A stretch of 46,014 nucleotides of DNA from Novacetimonas cocois (lineage in GTDB: Bacteria; Pseudomonadota; Alphaproteobacteria; Acetobacterales; Acetobacteraceae). The notes below the pieces were generated by a model that saw only the letters and a program-made list of their open reading frames with translations, was not told where the DNA came from and ran no database searches. A program made the position numbers and the translations under genes. The number at the start of each line of letters is the position of its first letter. The stretch's first letter is position 1. The stretch is taken from assembly GCF_003311635.1 (NCBI RefSeq), contig NZ_QEXL01000021.1, positions 1 to 46,014 of the forward strand. Direction: 5' to 3'. Below, one piece after another: positions 9,191 through 18,903 of the stretch.

Positions 9191-10596
9191 TACCGCCTGG
9201 CCTGCCTGGCCGTGGCGTCAGGTTCCCCCGCCAGTGCGCGAACAAGTTCGGCAAAGCGGTGGCCACGCGCCTCGAACCCCGTGAACTGGTCAAAGCTGGC
9301 GCAGGCGGGCGACAGCAGGACTGTGGGTACATGTTCCGCCCGCGCGGCGGCAAGGGCGGCGGGCACGGCGCGTTCCATCGTTTCCGCCATGGTGAAGGCC
9401 ACGCCATGCCGTTCCAGCGTGCGGGCCAGCAGCGGGGCGTCGCGCCCGATCAGGAACGCGTGGACCACATGGGCGAACAGGGGCGACAGGTCCTCGATCC
9501 CGCCGGCCTTGGCAACGCCGCCCGCGATCCAGATCATGCGGTCATGGCAGGACATGGCCCGCGCGGCGGCGTCGGCATTCGTGGCCTTGCTGTCATCGAT
9601 GAAGCGGATGCCGTCGATGGTGCCGATGGTCTTCTGCCGGTGGGGCAGCCCGTCAAACGATGCCAGCGCCGCGCCAGTCCCGGCGCGCGGGCATCCCAGC
9701 CACTGCGCGATCGCCACGGCCGCGGCCGCATTTTCGGCATTGTGCGTGCCCGGAAGGGAAGGGGCATGCGACAGGTCCGCGATTGCCCCCGCGCGGTCAT
9801 GCAGGACGTGATTTTCGACCCACAGGTCGGGCGCATGTGCATCCCCGCTGATTTCCATGACGGTGATGCCGCGCTGTCGCAGGTTGGCGGCCAGTCCGTC
9901 ATGGCGCGGTACGGTGTTGCCGATCACGGCAAGATCGCCCGTTCCCTGCCGGTCAAAGATATGGAGCTTCGCGCGGCTGTACCCTTCCATGTCGCCATGC
10001 CGGTCCAGATGGTCCGGCGTCAGGTTCAGCAGGCAGGCCGCGTCGAAATGCAGGCTGCCCAGGCGTTCCAGCATGTAGGAGGACATTTCGAGCACATAGA
10101 CGCCATTATCAGGCAATAATGGCAGCGATAGGGCCGCGGGGCCAAGGTTGCCGCCTTCGGCCACGGAGATGCCCGCATGGCGCAGCAGGTGGGCCAGCAG
10201 GACGGTGGTGGTGGATTTGCCGTTGGTGCCGGTGACCCCGACGAAACGCGCGCGCGATCCCGCGCGCCGCACTGCCTGGAACAGGAAATCCGCATCGGAC
10301 AGGATGGGCACGCCCGCCGCGCGCGCCATGGCGGCGACGGGGTGGGGCGCGGGCAGGACATGGGGAATGCCGGGCGACATCACCAGCGCGTCAAACCCGG
10401 TCATGTCCGTAAAGGGGGCGAAGGTCAGACCCGGTATGGCGGCCCCGGCGGCCGCGTCGGGGCGCGTGGTATCGTCCCATGCCTGCACCCGCGCGCCTAT
10501 GTGCGCCAGCGCGCGCGCCGCCGCCATGCCGTTGCGCCCGAGGCCAAGGACGCCAATGGTCTGTCCATCAAACAGGTCCGCAGGAAATGGAGTCAT
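9190..10596 (-). CDS. murD: UDP-MurNAc-L-alanine--D-glutamate ligase MurD
   Basis: MurD is the cytoplasmic Mur ligase that adds D-glutamate. The 468-residue product has the N-terminal UDP-binding fold (IGVLGLGRNGMAAARAL), the ATPase P-loop GVTGTNGKSTTTVLLAH near residue 115, NLTPDHLDRHG, and the C-terminal domain with IDDSKATNADAA and LLSPACASFDQF, all typical of MurD. The frame is open from 10623, but the ATG at 10596 overlaps the mraY stop by 4 nt (ATGA) and starts where MurD similarity begins, so it was chosen. The stop shares a base with the ftsW start. Confidence 0.96.
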   Translation of the reverse strand: MTPFPADLFDGQTIGVLGLGRNGMAAARALAHIGARVQAWDDTTRPDAAAGAAIPGLTFAPFTDMTGFDALVMSPGIPHVLPAPHPVAAMARAAGVPILSDADFLFQAVRRAGSRARFVGVTGTNGKSTTTVLLAHLLRHAGISVAEGGNLGPAALSLPLLPDNGVYVLEMSSYMLERLGSLHFDAACLLNLTPDHLDRHGDMEGYSRAKLHIFDRQGTGDLAVIGNTVPRHDGLAANLRQRGITVMEISGDAHAPDLWVENHVLHDRAGAIADLSHAPSLPGTHNAENAAAAVAIAQWLGCPRAGTGAALASFDGLPHRQKTIGTIDGIRFIDDSKATNADAAARAMSCHDRMIWIAGGVAKAGGIEDLSPLFAHVVHAFLIGRDAPLLARTLERHGVAFTMAETMERAVPAALAAARAEHVPTVLLSPACASFDQFTGFEARGHRFAELVRALAGEPDATARQARR

Positions 10597-11684
10597 CGCA
10601 GTTTCAGGGTGGCAAGGCCACACAGTCCCAGCACAATGGAAACGATCCAGAACCGTATGACGATTTTTGATTCAGGCCATCCTTTTTTCTCAAAGTGATG
10701 ATGAAGGGGCGCCATCAGGAAAACCCGGCGGCCGGTGCGCTTGTACCAGAACACCTGGATGATGACCGACAGGGTCTCGATCACGAACAGGCCGCCCACG
10801 ATGCACAGGACCAGTTCGTGCTTGACCGCGACCGCCACCGCGCCCAGCGCGCCGCCAAGGGCCAGCGATCCCGTATCCCCCATGAAGACGGCGGCCGGCG
10901 GTGCGTTGAACCACAGGAAGCCAAGCCCCGCGCCCACCAGCGCGGAACAGAAGATGCCCAGTTCGCCCGTTCCCGGCACGGCATGCAGCTGCAGGTAATC
11001 CGCGAAGATGTGATTGCCCACCAGATAGGAAATCAGCGCGAAGACAAGGGCCGCGATCGTGACCGGCACGATCGCCAGCCCATCCAGTCCGTCGGTGAAA
11101 TTGACCGCATTGCCGAACCCCGTGATCGTGATCATCGCGAACACGGGAAAGGCATATCCCAGCGGCAGCAGCAGGTCCTTGACGAAGGGGAAGGCAAGAT
11201 GGTTCGCCAGATCCGGCGGCATCAGGCTTTCAAGCCATATCCCCCCCAGCAGCGAGACCACGAATTCACAGCCCAGCCGCATGCGCATCGACACGCCATC
11301 GGTATTGCGGCGCGACAGCTTGAGATAGTCATCGGCAAACCCCACCGCGCCAAAGGCCAGCGTGATCATCATCACGGCCCAGACAAAGCCGTTCGTCAGA
11401 TCCGCCCACAGCAGGGTCGATCCCAGCAGGGACACGAGGATCAGCACGCCGCCCATCGTCGGCGTCCCGGCCTTTTCCACCAGATGACGTTCCGGCCCCA
11501 GGGCGCGGATGGGCTGTCCGCCGCGCTGGATGCGGCGCAGACGCGCGATCAGCGGATTGCCAAGCGCCAGACTGAGCATCAGCGCGGTCAGGCACGCGGC
11601 CCCCGCGCGGAACGTGATGTAGTGGAACAGGTTGAGGATCGAAATATGGCCCGCGGCGTGACGCTGGAACAGGTCAAAAAGCAT
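10593..11684 (-). CDS. mraY: Phospho-MurNAc-pentapeptide transferase MraY
   Basis: MraY is the integral membrane enzyme that transfers phospho-MurNAc-pentapeptide to undecaprenyl phosphate to form lipid I. The 363-residue product is polytopic, with about ten membrane segments. It shows the family signatures: KAGTPTMGGV near residue 70, DDYLKL, NFTDGLDGLAI, FMGDTGSLALGG and the APLHHHFEKKGW histidine motif near the C-terminus. The ATG shares a base with the murF stop (TAATG). The open frame extends upstream to 11828, but that part lies inside murF and is not MraY-like. The stop overlaps murD by 4 nt. Confidence 0.96.
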   Translation of the reverse strand: MLFDLFQRHAAGHISILNLFHYITFRAGAACLTALMLSLALGNPLIARLRRIQRGGQPIRALGPERHLVEKAGTPTMGGVLILVSLLGSTLLWADLTNGFVWAVMMITLAFGAVGFADDYLKLSRRNTDGVSMRMRLGCEFVVSLLGGIWLESLMPPDLANHLAFPFVKDLLLPLGYAFPVFAMITITGFGNAVNFTDGLDGLAIVPVTIAALVFALISYLVGNHIFADYLQLHAVPGTGELGIFCSALVGAGLGFLWFNAPPAAVFMGDTGSLALGGALGAVAVAVKHELVLCIVGGLFVIETLSVIIQVFWYKRTGRRVFLMAPLHHHFEKKGWPESKIVIRFWIVSIVLGLCGLATLKLR

Positions 11685-13078
11685 TATGCCGCCCCCTGCA
11701 CGTCGTGGCGCAGGGTCTCGACAACCTGACGCATCCCCATCCCGAGGCTTCCCTTGACCAGGATGGCATCGCCCGCCCGCGCCGACGCGCGCACCTGCGG
11801 TACAAGGGCCGCGGCATCGGGCGTCCACGCGCCACGGAGGGAGGGGGGCAGGAGGTCAAAAAGATATTTCATGTTCGGGCCGCAACAGAAAACAAGGTCC
11901 GCATGCTCGCGGACGGCTGAAAGAAGGGATTCGTGCTGGTCGCGCGCAAAGACGCCAAGTTCGAGCATGTCACCAAGCACGGCGATGCGCCGTTGCGCCG
12001 GGATCTGGCCCAGAACCTCCAGCGTCGCGCGGATCGATACCACCGATGCGTTATAGCTTTCGTCCAGCAGGCTGGCCGTCGCATCGAGTATGGGGGTGAT
12101 CGCGCCGCGTCCGGAACCCGGCAGGAAACCCGCCAGCCCCTGTACCGCGCGGTCCATGTCGCCGCCCGCGGCACGCGTCGCCGCCAGTGCCGCCAGCGCG
12201 TTGCGCGCCATGTGACGCCCCGGCGCGTTCAGGTGCACATCCCCCGACCATGCGCCGATATGCGCATGAAAGTCGCAGCCATCGGGACGGGCCTGAAAAC
12301 CATCCAGCCGCGCCGTACTGTCGGGCTGCGTGCCCGCCGTCCACAGCCGGGCGCCGACGCGACCGGCCTGCGCGACAAAAAGATCCAGCCCGATGGCATC
12401 ATCCGGCACGATCACCACGCCATCGCGGGGCAGGGCGGCGATCAGGGCGGATTTTTCCTGCGCGATGGCCTCCAGACTGCCCATGTGCCCCAGATGCGAT
12501 CCGGCAATGGTCGTGATGACGGCGACATCCGGACGGACCATGGCGGCAAGGGGGGCGATTTCGCCGGGATTGTTCATCCCGATTTCACACACGCAGAACA
12601 TGTCGGCAGCAGGCAGGCGCGCCAGCGTCAGCGGCACGCCCCAGTGATTGTTGTACGACGCGACGGCGCAATGCGTGGGACCGCATGCCCCCAGCGCATG
12701 ACGCAGCATTTCCTTGGTCGTGGTCTTGCCCACGCTGCCGGTGACGGCGAGCATCCGGCCGTCAAAGCGCGCGCGCGCGAACGCCGCCATGGCGTTGAGT
12801 GCGCGCAGCGTATCGTCCACCATCAGGATGCGCGGGTCGTCGGATCCGGTTTCGCGATGCGCGATGACGACGGCCGCCCCCCTGTCCAGCGCGCGCGCGA
12901 CATGCGCGTGGCCGTCCGAACGTTCCCCCACCAGTGCGACGAAGATATCCCCGGCTTCGAGCGTGCGCGTGTCAATGGAAACGCCCGTGGCGTCAGGGGC
13001 GGGATTTCCATCGGATGCCGCGCGGAAATGACCGCCGGTGGCCGCAAGAAGTTCGGATCGGGTCCACAGGACTGTCAT
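11684..13078 (-). CDS. murF: UDP-MurNAc-tripeptide--D-alanyl-D-alanine ligase MurF
   Basis: MurF adds the D-Ala-D-Ala dipeptide made by Ddl to the UDP-MurNAc-tripeptide, completing the pentapeptide. The 464-residue product has the N-terminal substrate domain (GVSIDTRTLEAGDIFVAL near 28-45), the P-loop TGSVGKTTTKEML near residue 112, the EIGMNNPGEI motif and LLDESYNAS in the C-terminal half, all characteristic of MurF. Its ATG overlaps the murE stop by 4 nt and its stop overlaps the mraY start by one base. Confidence 0.96.
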   Translation of the reverse strand: MTVLWTRSELLAATGGHFRAASDGNPAPDATGVSIDTRTLEAGDIFVALVGERSDGHAHVARALDRGAAVVIAHRETGSDDPRILMVDDTLRALNAMAAFARARFDGRMLAVTGSVGKTTTKEMLRHALGACGPTHCAVASYNNHWGVPLTLARLPAADMFCVCEIGMNNPGEIAPLAAMVRPDVAVITTIAGSHLGHMGSLEAIAQEKSALIAALPRDGVVIVPDDAIGLDLFVAQAGRVGARLWTAGTQPDSTARLDGFQARPDGCDFHAHIGAWSGDVHLNAPGRHMARNALAALAATRAAGGDMDRAVQGLAGFLPGSGRGAITPILDATASLLDESYNASVVSIRATLEVLGQIPAQRRIAVLGDMLELGVFARDQHESLLSAVREHADLVFCCGPNMKYLFDLLPPSLRGAWTPDAAALVPQVRASARAGDAILVKGSLGMGMRQVVETLRHDVQGAA

Positions 13079-14544
13079 GAATTGCCCGTCAGTTCGCGAA
13101 TGATGGATACGTCGTCAAAGGGCAGGACGGTCGTGCCGATGATCTGTCCCTGCTCATGTCCCTTGCCCGCGACAACCATCACGTCACCGGCCTTCAGCCG
13201 CGACAGCCCCTCGGCAATGGCCTGTCGCCGGCCGCCGATATTGCTGGCCGTCGGGGCCGCGGCCATGATCTGCTGGCGGATGGAGGCTGCCTCCTCGCTG
13301 CGGGGATTGTCGTCGGTCACGATGACGTCGTCCGCAAGCCTTGCCGCGACGTCCCCCATCAGGGGACGCTTGCCCCGGTCGCGATCACCGCCCGCGCCGA
13401 ACACCGCAACCAGCCGTCCCGTCGCATGCGGGCGAAGGGAAAGCAGGAGCCGTTCCAGCGCATCGGGCGTATGGGCATAATCGACATAGATCGCGGCCCC
13501 GTTCGGCAGGGTGGCCGCGTGTTCCATGCGTCCGCGCACGCCCGTCAGGAAGGGCAGGCAATCAAGGGCCGCGTTCACGTCCGCATCGTGCGGACCGGAC
13601 AGTGCCGCGGCAAGAAGCAGATTGTCGACCTGAAATCGTCCCGGAAGCGGAATGGAAACTTCCCGCGTGGCGCCACCATGTTCCAGCGTCAGGACCTGCC
13701 CCTCGGGCCGGGGGATGGCGCGCAGCAGACGGATGGCATCCCCGCGTTCGCCCACCAGCCGCAGCCGCAGGCCCCGTCGCGCCGCGATCGCGCGCAGGGC
13801 ATCCAGCGTGGCCGGGTCCATGTCGGCGTTCGCGGCCGCAAGTCCGCCATCCGGCAGCAGCGTGTCGAACAGGCGCAGCTTTGCCGTGCGATAGGCCCCG
13901 GTGCTGCCGTGATAATCCAGATGGTCGCGCGTCAGGTTGCTGAACCCGGCGGCGGTGATGGGTACGCCGTCCAGACGGCGCTGTTCCAGCCCGTGGGACG
14001 AGGCCTCCATGGCGACATCCGTCACGCCATGTTCCCCAAGCGTGCACAGCGTTTTCGCCAGGGTGACGCTGTCCGGCGTGGTCAGGGAGGGGCCGGCGGC
14101 GACGGGGGCGTCGGGGGAGACGATCCCCAGTGTCCCGATGCTTGCGGCCATGCGCGCTTCGTGGCGCCAGATCTGGCGCAGGAATTCGACGGTGCTGGTC
14201 TTGCCGTTCGTGCCCGTCACCGCGACGACATGTCCGGGCATGGCCGGCATGAGTGCGGCGGCCATCACGGCAAGCGTGTGGCGCGGGTCATGGGTCGCGA
14301 TGCAGGCGACCCCGTGGCCTTCATATTGGGCACAGGCGTCCGAGGTGGATACGAGGCCGCATGCCCCCTGATGCAGGGCCTGCGCGATATAGGCGCGGCC
14401 ATCGGCGCGGCTGCCGGGAAGGGCGGCGAAAATCATCCCCGGCCCGATCTGCCTGCTGTCGGCGGAAATGCCGGTGACGTCCGGATCATGGCCGCCCGTG
14501 TCCGCCACCAGGCCCGCGCGGCGCAGCACTGTCGTAAGTTTCAT
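13075..14544 (-). CDS. murE: UDP-MurNAc-tripeptide synthetase MurE (meso-diaminopimelate type)
   Basis: MurE adds the third stem-peptide residue. The 489-residue product has the SADSRQIGPG substrate motif near residue 30, the P-loop VTGTNGKTSTVEFL near 110, and HTPDALERLL plus GAGGDRDRGKRPLMG in the C-terminal part. The DNPRSEE motif near residue 408 is the known marker for meso-diaminopimelate rather than L-lysine, as expected for a Gram-negative. It lies 2 nt downstream of ftsI and overlaps murF by 4 nt. Confidence 0.96.
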   Translation of the reverse strand: MKLTTVLRRAGLVADTGGHDPDVTGISADSRQIGPGMIFAALPGSRADGRAYIAQALHQGACGLVSTSDACAQYEGHGVACIATHDPRHTLAVMAAALMPAMPGHVVAVTGTNGKTSTVEFLRQIWRHEARMAASIGTLGIVSPDAPVAAGPSLTTPDSVTLAKTLCTLGEHGVTDVAMEASSHGLEQRRLDGVPITAAGFSNLTRDHLDYHGSTGAYRTAKLRLFDTLLPDGGLAAANADMDPATLDALRAIAARRGLRLRLVGERGDAIRLLRAIPRPEGQVLTLEHGGATREVSIPLPGRFQVDNLLLAAALSGPHDADVNAALDCLPFLTGVRGRMEHAATLPNGAAIYVDYAHTPDALERLLLSLRPHATGRLVAVFGAGGDRDRGKRPLMGDVAARLADDVIVTDDNPRSEEAASIRQQIMAAAPTASNIGGRRQAIAEGLSRLKAGDVMVVAGKGHEQGQIIGTTVLPFDDVSIIRELTGNS

Positions 14545-14546
14545 CT

Positions 14547-16565
14547 CTATCCCCGTTTCGGGCGGTTTGTCAGGGGAAGTGCGTCTTCCCGTTCATCGCG
14601 CGCGGCGTGCATGCGTCCGGCCTGTCCCTCGTCCGATGTCATTTCCCCCGTTCCGTGGCGGCTGCCGTGATGCCTGCCTTCGGCCTGCTGCATGTGCGCG
14701 GTGCCGGGATCATTGCCCGGGCCCAGCGCGCGATACCCGTGCGGGACGGCGGGCCGCATCGGGATGAACAGCGAACTTTCAATCGCCTGCTGATGGGTGG
14801 TGTCAGGGAACAGCCCCATCATCGGTGCGATGCGGGTGATGATGTGCGATGCCGTTGGTGCCGCGTTCCACGCCGCCGTCGTCCACCCATGCGTCTGCGG
14901 CGTCGCCTTGGGGCTGTCGAGCATGACATAGACGGCATATCGCGGCGCGTTCATCGGGAATATGCCGGTAAAGGCGGAAACGTTGACGTGCTTGAGGTAT
15001 CCGCCATGCGCGCCGATCTTTTCCGCCGTTCCCGTCTTGCCCCCGACGAAGTAGCCGGGGGATTCCGCGCTCTTGCCCGTGCCGCCAGCCACGTCGAGGC
15101 GCAGGATCTTGCGCAGGATGGTGGAATTGGCGGCCGAAATCAGGCGTTCCGCCCCGGGGACGGGTGCCGCCGCGTCGCTGGCGTCGGGCGCGGGGCTGCC
15201 GCCCGGCGTCCGGTCCTGATCATGCAGCAGCAGGGTGGGTTTCAGAAGAAAGCCGCCATTCGCGGTCGCCGCCGTGCCACGGACGATGGCAAGCGGCGGT
15301 TCCGCGACGCCATGGCCGAACGCGACGGTCATGACGGTCGAAATGCCCCAGTTATGGACCGATGGCACGATCGGGCGTCCCGCTTCGGGAAGTTCGATGG
15401 GCACGCGGGAGAAGAATCCCATGTTGCGCAGCCATTCCTGCTGGCGCGCCGCCCCGGCATCCAGCGCGATATGTGCCGCCGCCGGGTTGGAGGAATAGGC
15501 CATCACCTCCGGCAGGGAAAGCCACGTGTCGAAATGGTCGCTCTTCATATCGGAAATGGTGAAGCGGCCGATCTTGATCGGCACGCTCGAAAAACGGTCC
15601 CAGATATGGGCGACCCCGTCCTGCAGCGCCATGGCCGTCGTCTGCAGCTTGAAGGTGGAGCCGGGTTCGTACATGCCCGTCACCGCGCGGTTGAAGCGGG
15701 CGTCCGCCGGGGCATGGCCGAAATCATTGGCGTCATAGTCCGGCAGGCTGACCATTGCGATGATTTCGCCATTGCGCACATCCATCACGATCGCGCACGC
15801 GCCGATGGCCTGGAACGTGTCCATGGCGGATTGCAGTTCGTCATGCACCACGTTCTGCACCCGCACGTCGAGCGAAAGGGTCAGGGGCGCGCGATTGCTG
15901 TCGAGGCGCTTGTCGAAATACCGTTCGACCCCGGCGACGCCATGGTCGTCGATGTCCACGCCCCCCATGATCTGCGCCGCCACGCGCCCCATGGGGTACC
16001 GGCGGCGTTCGCCGGGTTCGAAATAGATGCCGGGAATGCCAAGGTTGTTGATCGCCAGTTCCTGCGCCGGGGAAATGTCACGCGCGACATAGACGAACTG
16101 CCGCGCCGATGAAAGGCGGCGCAGCGTTTCGGCTTCGTCAAGGCCGGGCAGCACGTGCTTGAGTTTGTGCGTCGCGTCCTGCGGGTCGATCATTTCCTGC
16201 GGATTGGCGTAAACCTGTGCCACCGGCAGGGAAATCGCAAGCGCCTGACCATTGCGATCGACGATGGAGGCGCGATGGACCTGTGGCAGGACGATGTCAT
16301 TGGCGACCATCCCCTTGGGGTCGCTCTTGGGGATGGGGGGGACCTGTGGCGCGATCTGATGCTGCTGCGGGGCCAGTGGCATGATGATCGTCGCGACGCT
16401 CAGCTTGACGCTGACGGCGCCGAACAGGACGCAGAACACGCCCGCCACCACCAGCAGGCGGGCATGCATCTTGTCCCGCGCCATGCGCACGCGCAGGCTC
16501 CCGCCGGCGGGGCGGGGGCCGTCTGCATGCGCATCATCAGGGTGTGGGCGGGGCGTATCGTTCAT
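14547..16565 (-). CDS. ftsI: Septal transpeptidase FtsI (PBP3, class B PBP)
   Basis: FtsI crosslinks septal peptidoglycan in the periplasm together with FtsW. The 672-residue protein has a short cytoplasmic N-terminus, one membrane anchor near residues 37-58, a dimerisation (pedestal) domain, and a transpeptidase domain. All three active-site motifs are present: STFK at about 303-306, SSN at 358-360 and KTG at 510-512. About 80 residues follow the catalytic fold (after about residue 590); they are hydrophilic and rich in His, Arg, Gly and Asp, which is longer than usual. The gene lies between ftsL (36 nt upstream) and murE (2 nt downstream). The start could also be a downstream ATG at 16484. 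Confidence 0.95.
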   Translation of the reverse strand: MNDTPRPHPDDAHADGPRPAGGSLRVRMARDKMHARLLVVAGVFCVLFGAVSVKLSVATIIMPLAPQQHQIAPQVPPIPKSDPKGMVANDIVLPQVHRASIVDRNGQALAISLPVAQVYANPQEMIDPQDATHKLKHVLPGLDEAETLRRLSSARQFVYVARDISPAQELAINNLGIPGIYFEPGERRRYPMGRVAAQIMGGVDIDDHGVAGVERYFDKRLDSNRAPLTLSLDVRVQNVVHDELQSAMDTFQAIGACAIVMDVRNGEIIAMVSLPDYDANDFGHAPADARFNRAVTGMYEPGSTFKLQTTAMALQDGVAHIWDRFSSVPIKIGRFTISDMKSDHFDTWLSLPEVMAYSSNPAAAHIALDAGAARQQEWLRNMGFFSRVPIELPEAGRPIVPSVHNWGISTVMTVAFGHGVAEPPLAIVRGTAATANGGFLLKPTLLLHDQDRTPGGSPAPDASDAAAPVPGAERLISAANSTILRKILRLDVAGGTGKSAESPGYFVGGKTGTAEKIGAHGGYLKHVNVSAFTGIFPMNAPRYAVYVMLDSPKATPQTHGWTTAAWNAAPTASHIITRIAPMMGLFPDTTHQQAIESSLFIPMRPAVPHGYRALGPGNDPGTAHMQQAEGRHHGSRHGTGEMTSDEGQAGRMHAARDEREDALPLTNRPKRG

Positions 16566-16601
16566 GTCACCGACGGTATCCGGCAGCGGAAGCGACCGTC
16601 G

Positions 16602-17423
16602 TCAGTTGCTGACGGGTACGGGCGGCGGAAGGGAGGAAGTGCGGGAATTGGCAAGCGAACTGCCACCGCTGCGCACGGATGGCACGGTATCGGGATGCCA
16701 TGCGGCGTCGGACACCTCATGGACGGGATGATAGTGATAGGGCGTGACCCGGTTGCTCGCCAGCATGACATCATGACTTGGCGTCGCGACATGCGCCGCG
16801 CGGACAGTGGCGGGTGCATGCGATGCCGGCGCGTCATTTTCGGCCATCACGGATGGGGCATGTTCCACGGCATGCGACGGGGCGCGGTCGGGCACGGCAT
16901 GCACGACTTCACGCTCCGGCCGGTCGGGGCGCTGCGCGACAGTTTCCACGCGCGGTGTCGTGACATGCCGGACGGGGGCAGCTACCGGCGGCGCATGGGG
17001 CACCACGGCCTGTGCCAGTGTCACGGGCGCGCGGGCATGCTGCGCACCCTCCGCCGCCGCTGCGGTCACGTGATCGGCGGCAAGCGAGACGCCCATTTCC
17101 GCGCGCGGATTGACCGGGGCGACAGGGGCCGCGCCGACGGGCGGCAGATGCCCGCTCAGGTTCGCAAGCTGCACGAACTGGGTCGGGGCCACGGGATGCA
17201 GCGCCGGGGCATAGCGTTCCGCCAGGACATGCAGCCGGTCCGGCTGGTTCAGCATGGTCCATTCGGCCCGCAGCATGGCGGTCTGGTCGCGCGTGCGTTC
17301 GGTCTGGACCACGATCTGCGCGATTTTCTGGTCAAGGGCGGAGGTCTGCTGCTTCTTGGTGTACAGGAACAGCCCGGACACCGCCGCCATGACAGCACAG
17401 AAGAGCGTGATGAGCCGGGTCAT
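16602..17423 (-). CDS. ftsL: FtsL-like division protein with a long low-complexity C-terminal extension
   Basis: By position between rsmH and ftsI, and by its N-terminal architecture, this is FtsL, the bitopic protein that with FtsB and FtsQ activates FtsWI. Residues 1-95 fit FtsL: a short cytoplasmic end, a membrane segment at about 3-21, then a coiled-coil-like stretch and a conserved-looking [14 protein letters not shown] segment. FtsL proteins are usually about 90-130 residues. This one is 273, and the additional 175 or so residues are rich in Ala, Pro, Val and His with no recognisable domain, so the tail is probably disordered in the periplasm. The ATG overlaps the rsmH stop by 4 nt; the longer frame to 17516 lies in rsmH. 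Confidence 0.85.
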   Translation of the reverse strand: MTRLITLFCAVMAAVSGLFLYTKKQQTSALDQKIAQIVVQTERTRDQTAMLRAEWTMLNQPDRLHVLAERYAPALHPVAPTQFVQLANLSGHLPPVGAAPVAPVNPRAEMGVSLAADHVTAAAAEGAQHARAPVTLAQAVVPHAPPVAAPVRHVTTPRVETVAQRPDRPEREVVHAVPDRAPSHAVEHAPSVMAENDAPASHAPATVRAAHVATPSHDVMLASNRVTPYHYHPVHEVSDAAWHPDTVPSVRSGGSSLANSRTSSLPPPVPVSN

Positions 17424-18430
17424 TGCTGTTGTTCCATTTCTTCTGTGGTTGGGGAGGACGCGACACGTTCCACCGTCCGCAGCCGCGCGCTGCGCGCGCG
17501 CGGGTTGCGGTGGCATTCCGCATCCGACGGCCGGATGGCCTTGTTCCTGACAAGGTGGAAGGACGGACGGTCCGCGCGCTGCATCATCGCGCCGGGATCG
17601 TGGCGGGACGGGGCGGGGACGCGGCCCGATGCGCGGTTCATCGCCAGCTTGACCAGGCGGTCTTCCAGCGAATGGAACGACACCGTTACCAGCCGGCCGC
17701 CGGGGGCCAGCAGCGCCAGCGCCTGGTCCAGCCCGCGTTCGATCTGTCCCAGTTCGTCATTCACGTAGATGCGCAGGCCCTGAAACGTACGCGTGGCCGG
17801 GTCGATGCCCGAACGGTCGGCTCTGACGACCGAACGCACGATTTCCGCCAGACGGAGCGTCGTGGTGATCGGGGCCTCGGCGCGGGCGGCCACGATGGCG
17901 CGCGCGACCCGGCGTGACATCCGTTCCTCGCCATAGGCATAGATGATGTCGGCCAGTTCGCTTTCCTGATAGCGGTTGACAATATCAGCCGCAGTCGGTC
18001 CTTCGTCGCCCATGCGCATGTCCAGCGGGCCATCCATGCGGAATGAAAAGCCACGCTCGGCCTGGTCGATCTGGTACGAGGACACGCCAAGATCCAGCAC
18101 GACGCCGTCAAGCACATGCATGTCGCGCGCCGCCAGCAGGGCGGCCATGTCGCCAAACCCGCCCTTGATCATGTGCAGGCGGGAATGCCCGGCCCCGTCA
18201 GGGAAGGCAGGGGCCAGCGCGGCGCCCCGCGCGATGGCGGCGGGGTCGCGGTCGATGGCCCACAGGGTGCAGTCCGCGGCCGACAGGATGGCCCGGGCAT
18301 AACCGCCGCCGCCGAACGTGCCATCCAGATAGGTCGCGCCGTCACGCGGGCAAAGGTCGTGCAGCACCTCCGCCAGCATGACCGGCACATGGCCTTCATC
18401 GGCCGGGAAGGGCGTGGTCATCGTACTCAT
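17420..18430 (-). CDS. rsmH: 16S rRNA (cytosine(1402)-N4)-methyltransferase RsmH (MraW)
   Basis: RsmH uses S-adenosylmethionine to methylate N4 of C1402 in the 16S rRNA decoding centre. The 336-residue product begins with the conserved [13 protein letters not shown] region and the SAM-binding [16 protein letters not shown] near residues 35-50. It continues with [19 protein letters not shown] near 110-128 and the C-terminal [13 protein letters not shown] and [12 protein letters not shown] motifs. The frame is open far upstream to 18748, but the ATG at 18430 overlaps the mraZ stop by 4 nt and begins just before the conserved region. The stop overlaps ftsL by 4 nt. Confidence 0.97.
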   Translation of the reverse strand: MSTMTTPFPADEGHVPVMLAEVLHDLCPRDGATYLDGTFGGGGYARAILSAADCTLWAIDRDPAAIARGAALAPAFPDGAGHSRLHMIKGGFGDMAALLAARDMHVLDGVVLDLGVSSYQIDQAERGFSFRMDGPLDMRMGDEGPTAADIVNRYQESELADIIYAYGEERMSRRVARAIVAARAEAPITTTLRLAEIVRSVVRADRSGIDPATRTFQGLRIYVNDELGQIERGLDQALALLAPGGRLVTVSFHSLEDRLVKLAMNRASGRVPAPSRHDPGAMMQRADRPSFHLVRNKAIRPSDAECHRNPRARSARLRTVERVASSPTTEEMEQQQ

Positions 18431-18903
18431 GCCGATCCCTCCGCAGGGGATGCGGCCGTCTTGCCGGAGGTAAGGCGCCGCGCGCGCTGGCGGGCCTCTT
18501 CGCGGCGGCGGGTCGCGGCGTCGGGATCCCAGACCTGAAAGATGCGGCCCAGCCCCATGAACGTCACATGTTCCGTCAGGCCGGCATGCGCGCGCAGCGT
18601 CTCGGGCAGGAGGATGCGTCCTTCCTTGTCCGCGTCGATGGGATAGGCGTCGGCGTAAAGCGCGGTGGCGAGGTCGTCGTGGTCTTCCGAAAAGATGTCC
18701 ACCTCGTCCAGCGGGCGGGCCAGCGCGGAAAAGGCGGCGCTGGGCCATGCCTCAAGGCAGGGATGAAGGTGGGAAGGACGCATGATTACAAGCGGTTCGC
18801 CCGCGCGGGCCAGGGTGCGCAGGGTGGTGCGGAAGGCCGACGGGATGGAAACCCGCCCCTTGGCATCCAGTCGGTTCTGATGCGTGCCAAGGAATACACT
18901 CAC
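18427..18903 (-). CDS. mraZ: Transcriptional regulator MraZ
   Basis: MraZ is the first dcw gene. It is an AbrB-like DNA-binding protein that forms rings and, in E. coli, represses its own operon. The sequence shows the duplicated SpoVT/AbrB-like fold: the first copy begins [20 protein letters not shown], the second contains [20 protein letters not shown]. The C-terminus is basic and low in complexity. A GTG start at 18903 was chosen because it gives the usual MraZ N-terminus (about 158 residues) and has a GGGAGG motif about 12 nt upstream. An in-frame ATG at 18927 adds eight residues but has no Shine-Dalgarno. A candidate MraZ operator lies about 90 nt upstream. Confidence 0.93.
   Translation of the reverse strand: MSVFLGTHQNRLDAKGRVSIPSAFRTTLRTLARAGEPLVIMRPSHLHPCLEAWPSAAFSALARPLDEVDIFSEDHDDLATALYADAYPIDADKEGRILLPETLRAHAGLTEHVTFMGLGRIFQVWDPDAATRRREEARQRARRLTSGKTAASPAEGSA

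Noticed and set aside
11933-14670. Long plus-strand frames (about 500 codons) opposite murF and murE
   Set aside because: They lie antisense to complete, motif-bearing Mur ligases and have the low-complexity composition of shadow frames.
16602-17423. The possibility that the FtsL tail is a frameshift fusion with another gene
   Set aside because: The frame is uninterrupted, ends 36 nt before ftsI, and the tail has uniform composition with no second domain.
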